Assembly (NCBI GenBank): GCA_035646375.1
Contig: DASRPM010000187.1
Span: 1-56,168, forward strand
From: DASYRM01 sp035646375
Lineage (GTDB): Bacteria; Acidobacteriota; Vicinamibacteria; Vicinamibacterales; UBA2999
Direction: 5' to 3'
Length of the DNA: 56,168 nucleotides
Position numbers and translations under genes: made by a program. Shown here piece by piece: positions 49,441 through 55,484 of the stretch. The notes under the pieces were generated by a model, which worked only from the letters and a program-made list of their open reading frames with translations, was not told the origin of the DNA and did no database searches. Every line of letters starts with the position of its first letter. Position 1 is the first letter of the stretch.

Positions 49441-49494
49441 GGGCAGAGTGGGCAGAGTAGGCGGAGTGGGCAGAGTGGGCCGAGCAGGCGGAGT
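49441..49494. repeat. 9-bp tandem array N8 (GGGCAGAGT type), longest array
   Basis: Six 9-base units on the plus strand: GGGCAGAGT twice, AGGCGGAGT, GGGCAGAGT, GGGCCGAGC, AGGCGGAGT. The GTG start of the MmcQ-like gene (49493) lies in the last unit; an in-frame GTG at 49448 would translate the array as GRVGGVGRVGRAGG. Confidence 0.92.
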
Positions 49495-49897
49495 GGAGAA
49501 GGCCCTGGAGCGCCTCCGCCAGCTGTGCCTGGCGCTGCCCGAGGCTCGCGAGACGGTCGCATGGGGCCATCCGGTCTTCAAGGCCGGCACCAAGACCTTC
49601 GCGGCCATCGAGCCCGTGAAAGGGCGCCCGTCGATCGCGTTCCGGCTCGCGCCGGTGGACGTCGATCTCCTGCTGCGGCGCCCGGGGTTCTTCACCACGC
49701 CGTACGGCCGCGGCCTGTGGGTCAGCGCGTGGGCCGACGAGGCGCTCGACTGGCCGCTCATCGGCGGCCTCGCCGAGCGAAGCTACCGCGTCGTCGCGCT
49801 GAAACGGATGCTGGAGGCGCTCGACGAGGGCGCGCGACGAGGCCCCCGCCGAAGGCGGGGCAAGGAGATACTGCCTGGCGAGGCGCAGCCGGGATAG
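49493..49897 (+). CDS. MmcQ/YjbR-family DNA-binding-like protein
   Basis: 134 aa from GTG 49493 (EKALERLRQLCLALPEARE). Family hallmarks: ALPEARETVAWGHPVFKAG, TKTFAAIEP, and the C-terminal helix RSYRVVALKRML. YjbR-like proteins have a double-wing (CyaY-like) fold of unclear function. The C-terminus (RRGPRRRRGKEILPGEAQ) is basic and partly read from a palindrome-rich stretch that ends near 49915. The array upstream replaces a normal leader. Confidence 0.85.
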   Translation: MEKALERLRQLCLALPEARETVAWGHPVFKAGTKTFAAIEPVKGRPSIAFRLAPVDVDLLLRRPGFFTTPYGRGLWVSAWADEALDWPLIGGLAERSYRVVALKRMLEALDEGARRGPRRRRGKEILPGEAQPG

Positions 49898-49918
49898 CCT
49901 GAGGCGAAGCCTCGCTAG

Positions 49919-49924
49919 TAGGAT
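49919..49924 (+). promoter_or_regulatory. -10 box TAGGAT of serine hydrolase gene, leaderless-type
   Basis: TAGGAT ends 7 bases before ATG 49932, the same geometry as elsewhere in the window. It follows a hairpin GAGGC-GAA-GCCTC (49901-49913). The 12-mer GGCGAAGCCTCG (49903-49914) also occurs on the minus strand upstream of the RRM promoter (4621-4610). Confidence 0.45.
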
Positions 49925-49931
49925 GGCACCC

Positions 49932-51263
49932 ATGACAACGTCGGCTTCGGTGTTGCGCGCGCGCCTGTGGCTCGCGTCGCTCGTGGCGGTGGCGATTGCT
50001 GCCGCCGTCCCGCTGGCCCAGGCACCGGCGGTACGCCCCGCTGGAGCCTCCCCGACCCGCGCGGGCTTCTCGGTAGAGCGCCTGCGCCGCGTCGATGCGC
50101 TGCTGCAGCGCTACGTGGACGAGAACAAGCTTGCCGGCGCCGTGGCGCTCGTGCTGCGCGACGGCCAGCCCGTGTACGAGCGCGCCGTGGGATGGAGCGA
50201 CAAGGAAGCCGGCCGCCGGATGTCGATGGACACGATCTTCCGGATCGCGTCGCAGACCAAGGCGATCACCAGCACCGCGGTGCTGCAGCTCATGGAAGAG
50301 GGCCGGCTGGGGCTGGCCGATCCGGTGAGCAAGTGGGTACCGTCGTTTGCCACGACCACCGTGCAGGTGGCCGGTCCGAACGGGCCGTCGATCGTGCCGG
50401 CCAGGCGGGCCATCACGATCCGGGATCTGCTGACGCACACGGCCGGCATCTCCTACGGGACCGAGCCGCGCGTGGCGGCGGCCTACGAAGCCAAGGGGCT
50501 CGGGCCCGCGGCGGGCCGCGGCTGGTATTTCGCCGACAAGGACGACGGGGTGTGCCCCAGCATCGAACGGCTGGCCACGGTGCCGTTTCTCGCGCAGCCG
50601 GGCGAGGAGTGGGTCTACGGCTACAACACCGACGTGCTCGGGTGCGTGGTGGAGCGCGTCACCGGTCAGTCGCTCGACGCCGTCGTCAAGGCGCGCATCA
50701 GCGGACCGCTCGGCCTCGGCGACACGCAGTTCTTTCTCCCGCCGGCACAGCGCACGCGGCTGGCCGCGGTCTACGCCAGCGGACCGGACGGCGCGACGGT
50801 GCGCGCCGCCGAAGGCGCGTCGGGACAGGGCCACTATGTGGACGGCCCGCGGCGCGGCTTCTCCGGCGGGGCCGGGCTGCTCTCCACCGCGCGCGACTAC
50901 GCCCGCTTCCTCGAGGCGATGCGGCTGGGCGGCGCGATCGACGGCGTCCGCATCCTCTCGCCGCGCGCGGTGCAGCTCATGACCACGAACCAGGTCGGCA
51001 CGCTGCACTCGGCCACGGGGCTCGGCTTCGGCCTCGGCTTCGAGACGACGGACCGCTACGGCGCCAACGGCATGGACAGCGTGGGCTCGTTCGGCTGGAG
51101 CGGCGCGTACGGCACGATGTATCGCGTGGATCCCGAGGCGCGTCTGGTGATGGTGCTGATGATTCAGCTCATGCCCAACGCGACGGACATCCGGACGACC
51201 TTCCCGGCGGCGGTGTATCAGGCCCTCGTGGAGTCGCCGGTGAGAGTCCCGGCGACTCACTAG
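49932..51263 (+). CDS. Serine hydrolase, class C beta-lactamase/DD-peptidase fold
   Basis: 443 aa from ATG 49932; ATG 49923 is in frame but overlaps the -10 box. The signal peptide is LWLASLVAVAIAAAVPLAQA. The SxxK motif is SQTK (FRIASQTKAITSTAVLQ), the YxN motif is YGYNTD, and the third motif is a GWSGAYG variant of HxG/KTG. The region RDLLTHTAGISYG is typical of EstB/AmpC-like hydrolases. Such exported proteins are esterases, peptidases or beta-lactamases; resistance cannot be claimed from sequence. The next gene follows after 12 bases. Confidence 0.88.
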   Translation: MTTSASVLRARLWLASLVAVAIAAAVPLAQAPAVRPAGASPTRAGFSVERLRRVDALLQRYVDENKLAGAVALVLRDGQPVYERAVGWSDKEAGRRMSMDTIFRIASQTKAITSTAVLQLMEEGRLGLADPVSKWVPSFATTTVQVAGPNGPSIVPARRAITIRDLLTHTAGISYGTEPRVAAAYEAKGLGPAAGRGWYFADKDDGVCPSIERLATVPFLAQPGEEWVYGYNTDVLGCVVERVTGQSLDAVVKARISGPLGLGDTQFFLPPAQRTRLAAVYASGPDGATVRAAEGASGQGHYVDGPRRGFSGGAGLLSTARDYARFLEAMRLGGAIDGVRILSPRAVQLMTTNQVGTLHSATGLGFGLGFETTDRYGANGMDSVGSFGWSGAYGTMYRVDPEARLVMVLMIQLMPNATDIRTTFPAAVYQALVESPVRVPATH

Positions 51264-51275
51264 GAGGACACAGCG

Positions 51276-51677
51276 TTGTTGAACAAGGTGGTGGCGCGGT
51301 TCAGTGACGGACGCATGATCAAGGGCTCGACGAGCGACTTCGTGCCCGCCAAGGAGTTCTTCCACGTGGCGTCGACCGACGCCGCCGGCTCCAAGCCGAC
51401 GCTCGTGCAGGTCAAGGACCTCAAAGCGATCTTCTTCGTGAAGGACTTCGCGGGGCGGCCCGACTACCAGCCGAAGAACGAGTTCGAAGGCGAGCGCACG
51501 CCCGCGGGGCGCAAGATCAGGGTGGTGTTCGCCGACGGCGAGATCATCGTCGGAACGACGCAGGGCTATCAGCCGGGCCGGCCCGGCTTCTTCATGGTGC
51601 CGGCGGACCAGGCCGACAACAACATCGAACGCTGCTACGTGGTCACGGCCGCGACGAGCGAGGTCACGCTGCTGTAA
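51276..51677 (+). CDS. Small protein with two related beta-motifs, unknown function
   Basis: 133 aa from TTG 51276; AGGAGG lies 8 bases upstream and overlaps the serine hydrolase stop. Two halves are alike: VVARFSDGRMIKGSTSDFVP with EFFHVAS, and IRVVFADGEIIVGTTQGYQP with GFFMVPAD. An internal duplication is therefore likely. It has no signal peptide. I recall similar short proteins in Acidobacteria that carry this DGR-KG-T motif, but no function. Translation is coupled to the hydrolase gene. Confidence 0.8.
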   Translation: MLNKVVARFSDGRMIKGSTSDFVPAKEFFHVASTDAAGSKPTLVQVKDLKAIFFVKDFAGRPDYQPKNEFEGERTPAGRKIRVVFADGEIIVGTTQGYQPGRPGFFMVPADQADNNIERCYVVTAATSEVTLL

Positions 51678-51685
51678 AAAACGAG

Positions 51686-51711
51686 AGGCGGGCCTGAAGG
51701 CCCGCCTCTAC
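51686..51711 (-). repeat. REP element R6
   Basis: A perfect stem AGGCGGGCCT / AGGCCCGCCT (51686-51707) is followed by CTAC. It lies 8 bases after the stop of the 133-aa gene and can act as a 3'-end hairpin for it. Confidence 0.9.
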
Positions 51712-51727
51712 GAATCAAGCGCTCTTT

Positions 51728-51758
51728 CCTACCTGGCTTACCTGGCCCACCCGGCCTA
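51728..51758. repeat. 9-bp tandem array N9 (CCTACCTGG type)
   Basis: Plus-strand units are CCTACCTGG, CTTACCTGG, CCCACCCGG, then CCTAG. The CTA at 51756-51758 is the stop codon of the matrixin gene. Confidence 0.88.
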
Positions 51759-53150
51759 GAAAGTCACCGTGGCGGTGTTCGAGCAGGTCGTGGTGCCGGC
51801 GACGCACACCTTGTAGGTGTAGGTTCCGCCGCCCTTCTTGTTGATCGCGTCGGTCTCGCTGCCGTCGTTCGGCGTCGCCCACTTCGTGGAGCCGCGGTAG
51901 ACATCGAGCAGCGTGCCGCTCAGGCCGTTCCACGACAGATCCACGGCCTGGTTGCCCTTGATCTTGCGGCCCCTGGCGGTCAGCGTCCCGCCGCTGCTCG
52001 AAGCCGCGTTGACCGTCAGCGAGATCTGCCGCACGGTGGTGAGGCCGCCGCTGTCGGTGACCGTGGCCTTGATCGTGTGGCTGCCGGCCGTCAGCACCTT
52101 GGTGAACGAGGCGCCCGTGCCGATCGCGCCGTCGATGGTCGAGGTCCAGGCGAGCGCCGCCGTCAGCGAGCCGTCCTGGGTGTCGCTGGCCGAGCCCGAG
52201 AACGACACGGCCGTGCCGCTGCTATAGCTGGCGCCGCTGGCGGGGCTCGAGATCGTGACCGAGGGCGCGGTGTTGCTCGACGTCACCGTCACGCTCACCT
52301 GCTTCACGGTCGTGAGGCCGCCGGCGTCCACGGCCGTCGCCTTGATCGTGTGGCTGCCGGGCGAGAGCACGCGGGTGAACGACCCGCCGAGGCCAATGGA
52401 GCCGTCGATGGTCGAGGTCCACGCCAGCGCCGAGGTCAGCAGGCCGTCCTGGGTGTCATTGGCCGAGCCCGTGAAGGAAACGGCGGTGCCGCTCGCATAG
52501 CTGCTGCCGCTGGCGGGGCTCGAGATCGTCACCGAGGGCGCCGTGTTGCTCACCGTCGGGTACAGGGCCTTCATCCCGGCGATATCGTCCGAGGCAAGCG
52601 TGCGACCCGACGTGGTGCACAGCGTGTACGTCGGATACATCGTCGCGTCCGAGGCCGACGAGTGACTCAATCCGGCCGCATGGCCGAGCTCGTGAGCCGC
52701 GACGTCTTCGATGTAGGCGCCCGACGAGCACCCGGTGGCACCGGTGAAGAACTTGAATCCGCCGTCCCAGAACACGATGTCGGTGTCGAGGAGGCTGCCA
52801 CCCGTGGTCCACCAGGAGTACGTGGTGGCGAGGACGCCACCGTTGGCCACGTTGCGGAACATGACGACGTTCCGGTAGTCGTGCGCGGTCGCCGTGTCGT
52901 TGACCGTGCCGCCGTACTCGTAGCGGAACGAGGTCCCCGACTGCGTGTTCCATACGTCCATGCCGGCCTGCACGGCCATGGCGGCCGCGTCGGCGCTCAT
53001 GTCGGCGTTGGTCGGGTTGACGTAGAACGGGACGGGGGTCGTGGTCCAGCGCGCGAAGGACGCATAAGCGCCCACGCCCGTGTGCAGTACGGCGGCGCCG
53101 GTGACGGCGACGGCGACTGCCGCGATCGTGCGTACGGTAACGGCGCGCAT
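51756..53150 (-). CDS. Matrixin-type zinc metalloprotease with Ig-like repeats and FnIII end
   Basis: 464 aa. ATG 53150 overlaps the stop of the upstream gene by one base (TGATG). The signal peptide is IAAVAVAVTGAAVLHTGVGA. The metzincin zinc site HELGHAAGLSH (residues 153-163) is complete, with the Met-turn near DATMYPTY. Residues 202-292 and 293-383 are two near-identical Ig-like (PKD/Big-type) domains (NTAPSVTISSPASG, AWTSTIDG, GSHTIKAT). An FnIII-like domain ends the chain (WNGLSGTLLDVYRGSTKWATP). It is secreted and should cleave proteins outside the cell; substrate unknown. Confidence 0.9.
   Translation of the reverse strand: MRAVTVRTIAAVAVAVTGAAVLHTGVGAYASFARWTTTPVPFYVNPTNADMSADAAAMAVQAGMDVWNTQSGTSFRYEYGGTVNDTATAHDYRNVVMFRNVANGGVLATTYSWWTTGGSLLDTDIVFWDGGFKFFTGATGCSSGAYIEDVAAHELGHAAGLSHSSASDATMYPTYTLCTTSGRTLASDDIAGMKALYPTVSNTAPSVTISSPASGSSYASGTAVSFTGSANDTQDGLLTSALAWTSTIDGSIGLGGSFTRVLSPGSHTIKATAVDAGGLTTVKQVSVTVTSSNTAPSVTISSPASGASYSSGTAVSFSGSASDTQDGSLTAALAWTSTIDGAIGTGASFTKVLTAGSHTIKATVTDSGGLTTVRQISLTVNAASSSGGTLTARGRKIKGNQAVDLSWNGLSGTLLDVYRGSTKWATPNDGSETDAINKKGGGTYTYKVCVAGTTTCSNTATVTF
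52002..52547 (-). repeat. Direct repeat of two 273-bp Ig-domain modules
   Basis: 52275-52547 and 52002-52274 encode adjacent 91-residue domains that differ at few positions, a recent internal duplication within the matrixin gene. Confidence 0.85.
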
Positions 53151-53629
53151 CAGCGGCCTCCCCTTGCGGTGGCGCCGCGCACGGCGTTCTTCACCTGTTC
53201 GAGCGTGAGCGAGCTGCCCTCGACGTTGTCGTCGTCATCGAGCTTGAGGATCCCGCGGCCGCGGCCGTGCGGGACGTTGCCGACGCCGTCGGCGTCGAGG
53301 AAGAACACGGCACGCTCGCCTTCCTTCAGCTCCTGCATGTCCGAGACGCGCAGCGTCAAATCGCCGACGGTGCCGCCCTCGACGGTGATCGTGGTGACGG
53401 CCTGCGGCGCCCCCTTGAGGGTTTCGAGCACCTCGAGGACCGCGTTCGACACAATCAGCTGGTCGCCGAAGCGGTTGGTGGCAAAGACCGAATGCACCCC
53501 GGAAATGCGCGCGACGACAACCTTGCCGGCCCCGCGCGAATGCGCCGCGATATCGGTTGGCGGCCCGACTTCGGCGCGCACCGTGGACGCCGAGACACAC
53601 ACCATGGCAACTGCAAGCCAGCTTTTCAT
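53150..53629 (-). CDS. Exported partner protein of matrixin, unknown family
   Basis: 159 aa from ATG 53629 with GGAG about 9 bases upstream. The signal peptide is LAVAMVCVSASTVRA. Mature blocks: KVVVARISGVHSVFATN, LIVSNAVLEVLETLKG, ITVEGGTVGDLTLRVSD, ELKEGERAVFFLD. This pattern (KG ... GG-VG ... GE-FL) recurs, as I recall, in small proteins encoded next to bacterial matrixins. Translation coupling (TGATG) suggests the two act together, perhaps as chaperone or inhibitor (inference). Confidence 0.75.
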   Translation of the reverse strand: MKSWLAVAMVCVSASTVRAEVGPPTDIAAHSRGAGKVVVARISGVHSVFATNRFGDQLIVSNAVLEVLETLKGAPQAVTTITVEGGTVGDLTLRVSDMQELKEGERAVFFLDADGVGNVPHGRGRGILKLDDDDNVEGSSLTLEQVKNAVRGATARGGR

Positions 53630-53681
53630 CGAGGAGATCTCCTTCACTGGCCCTGAATTGAGCAAGGCAAACGCCACGGCT

Positions 53682-53699
53682 GGAGGCGCATGCGCCTCC
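53682..53699. other. Perfect 18-bp palindrome upstream of the matrixin operon
   Basis: GGAGGCGCA TGCGCCTCC lies 53 bases before ATG 53629, within the leader or promoter. There is no T-run, so it is an operator or RNA hairpin candidate rather than a terminator. The rest of the 277-base gap (53630-53906) holds only AT-rich possible -10 sequence (TAAATA, about 53753) and the REP. Confidence 0.5.
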
Positions 53700-53881
53700 C
53701 CGACGTAAGTTGCTGATTCGCCGTCGGTTGGACGGATCAGTGCTGTCGAGTATTTAGGGAAAAATCCGGGGGATTCGGCTTACAGAGGCGGCGGGAAACT
53801 GACGAACCTGTTAGCGGCCGGTGACGGAGCGGCGTCAGGGGAATGCCGTGAAGAGATGGCGCGTTCTGTCACCCGCCGTAC

Positions 53882-53907
53882 GTAGAGGCGGGTCTTCAGA
53901 CCCGCCT
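53882..53907 (+). repeat. REP element R7
   Basis: GTAG (53882-53885) is followed by the perfect stem AGGCGGGTCT / AGACCCGCCT (53886-53907). The last base is shared with the TAA stop codon of the minus-strand gene that ends here. The extended head TACGTAG is also present. Confidence 0.9.
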
Positions 53908-54893
53908 TACTTCGACAGCATGTCGCGCTCGCCGCTCAAACGCTTCATGGTCACGAGCGTCGTCAGCTCCTGGCCCTGCGGATTGGTGGTGACCGGGAAC
54001 CGCAGGTTCACTTCGTCGCCGGAGGGCGCCAGATCGAAGAAGCGCTTCAGCGTGGTGGGCCCCTGCGGGCTGAGGCCGCCGAGGATGTGGTGAAACACCT
54101 GGCCCGGATAGAGCGTGAGCGCACCGAAGTAGGCTACGAAGCCGCGCAGGGCGTCGCGGGCTTCCTGGTCGGTGGGGTCGCTGCCGGCAAACGGCTTGGC
54201 CGACAACGGCGGGAAGTAGACGCCCACGAATCCCGACGGCGTGTAGACGATGACGCTCGGAGCCCGCGTGGTGCTGCTCACGTCGGTCTTGAGCGTCAGG
54301 TTCACGCGCTTCTCGACCACGTGCTGCCAGAAGCCCACCACCTTGCGGTACCCCGGTGAGAGGTTTTCGACCGGGGGCACGCGCTCCCACACCCAGCGCG
54401 TGACGGCGCGTTGATGCGGCTCGACGCTGGTGGACGTGAGCGTCAGGCGGTCGCCGGCGAGCGCGAAAGTGCGCGTGACGTCGCGGCCCATGACGTTCGG
54501 GCTCACCGCGCCCTCGGCGCGCGCCGTGATCGTCCTGGCGGCCGCATCCACCTTGTAGCGGCCCCAGAAGCCACCGTGGACCGCAAACGCCCGCTGCGGT
54601 TCGGTGAGCGCCTTGGTGTCTTCGGTGGGGCGCGTGCGATCGCCACGCACGACGGCCTCGAACATCAGCCCCGCGTGGTCGAGCACCAGGAGCCCGCGCG
54701 GGGTGGGGACGCGCACGGCCTGCCCCGTGGCGCTCAGGTCCTCGAGCGACACGAGTGTCCAGGTGCCGGCGACCGGCGCGGCCGGGACGGTCTGGGCGTT
54801 CGCGCTGGCGGCGCCGAACGCGGCCGTGGCGGCCATCAGCATCACGCGAACGAACACGTGGTGGAACCTCATGTACGACGCCGGGATAGACAC
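53907..54893 (-). CDS. Exported lipocalin-like protein
   Basis: 328 aa from GTG 54893, with AAGGGGG 6 bases upstream; ATG 54872 is an alternative without a ribosome site. The signal peptide is VMLMAATAAFGAASANA. The mature part has two similar lipocalin-like barrels: VAGTWTLVSLEDLSATGQAV with GLLVLDHAGLMFE, GFWGRYKVDAAARTITARAE; then YRKVVGFWQHVVEKRVNLTL with SVIVYTPSGFVGVYFPP. The GxW opening fits bacterial lipocalin-like domains (ligand unknown). Two copies of TATACT lie upstream. The stop overlaps a REP. Confidence 0.8.
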   Translation of the reverse strand: MSIPASYMRFHHVFVRVMLMAATAAFGAASANAQTVPAAPVAGTWTLVSLEDLSATGQAVRVPTPRGLLVLDHAGLMFEAVVRGDRTRPTEDTKALTEPQRAFAVHGGFWGRYKVDAAARTITARAEGAVSPNVMGRDVTRTFALAGDRLTLTSTSVEPHQRAVTRWVWERVPPVENLSPGYRKVVGFWQHVVEKRVNLTLKTDVSSTTRAPSVIVYTPSGFVGVYFPPLSAKPFAGSDPTDQEARDALRGFVAYFGALTLYPGQVFHHILGGLSPQGPTTLKRFFDLAPSGDEVNLRFPVTTNPQGQELTTLVTMKRLSGERDMLSK

Positions 54894-54915
54894 AGTGGGC
54901 CCCCTTGGTGCGGCG

Positions 54916-54934
54916 AGTATACGGCGCGAGTATA
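54916..54934 (-). promoter_or_regulatory. Duplicated -10 boxes (TATACT twice)
   Basis: The minus strand reads GTATACTCGC twice, 13 bases apart (54934-54929 and 54921-54916 hold TATACT). The nearer box is 22 bases from GTG 54893. The same 10-mer occurs before the MBL gene. Confidence 0.5.
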
Positions 54935-54963
54935 CCCGTCTGGATTTGTCGCGGGGCTCGCTG

Positions 54964-54969
54964 TAACCT
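54964..54969 (+). promoter_or_regulatory. -10 box TAACCT of SgcJ/EcaC-like gene
   Basis: TAACCT ends 11 bases before ATG 54981; the spacer is almost pure C and has no ribosome site. Confidence 0.35.
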
Positions 54970-54980
54970 TCCCCCCCGCG

Positions 54981-55433
54981 ATGACACGTTTCACGACCGT
55001 GACGCTCCTGGTAATCGGACTGGCCACGCCATGCGCCGCGGGGCCGGCGGAGGACGTCGCGGCCGCGACGAAGGCCTGGACGGAACGCTTCAGCACGCAC
55101 GACCTCGAAGGGCTCCTGGCGCTCTACGACAGGGACGCCGTGTTCTGGGGCACGTCGTCGCAGACGCTGCGCGACACGCCCGACTCGATTCGCGACTACT
55201 TCAAGGGCGTCCCGACGTCGAGCATGACGGTGGCCGTCACCGACTCGAGGGTGCGGGTGCTCGGCGACGTCGCCGTCAACACCGGGTATTACACGTTCAC
55301 GGCCATGCGAAACGGCCAGCCCGACCCCCGCCCCGCGCGATTCAGCTTCACCTACCGGCGGCGGGACGGGAAATGGCTGATTCTGGATCACCACTCATCG
55401 TCCGTACCGGCCGCGCCCGCGCCGCGGAAATAG
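54981..55433 (+). CDS. Exported SgcJ/EcaC-like (SnoaL-fold) protein
   Basis: 150 aa. The signal peptide is VTLLVIGLATPCAAG. A single NTF2/SnoaL-like domain follows: ATKAWTERFSTHDLEGLLAL, YDRDAVFWGTSSQTLRDTP, YFKGVPTSSMTV, and the C-terminal FTYRRRDGKWLILDHHSS. This matches the SgcJ/EcaC family, which binds or modifies small hydrophobic molecules. No function is established for exported members. It is divergent from the lipocalin-like gene. Confidence 0.85.
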   Translation: MTRFTTVTLLVIGLATPCAAGPAEDVAAATKAWTERFSTHDLEGLLALYDRDAVFWGTSSQTLRDTPDSIRDYFKGVPTSSMTVAVTDSRVRVLGDVAVNTGYYTFTAMRNGQPDPRPARFSFTYRRRDGKWLILDHHSSSVPAAPAPRK

Positions 55434-55484
55434 CACGGCCGTCGCGGCGGGTGGCCGCGCGGACTTCAACCTTCGAGGCGACCC

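Noticed and set aside
49932..51263. Antibiotic-resistance beta-lactamase
   Set aside because: The SxxK/YxN fold is shared by many exported esterases and peptidases; nothing here shows drug hydrolysis.
5528..51758. 9-bp arrays as CRISPR repeats
   Set aside because: Units are 9 bases without spacers and there are no cas genes.
5528..51758. 9-bp arrays as Rho-loading (rut) sites, given C-rich spaced YC pairs
   Set aside because: In most loci the transcribed sense strand is G-rich, so only N2 (for the MFS gene), N3 (lactonase) and N9 (133-aa gene) could act this way; it does not explain the family.
53682..53699. 18-bp palindrome as intrinsic terminator
   Set aside because: No T-run on either strand and it lies upstream of a gene.
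10029..53907. REP hairpins as ordinary Rho-independent terminators
   Set aside because: No T-run follows; the constant GTAG head and an inverted pair fit REP elements better, though they may still stabilise 3' ends.
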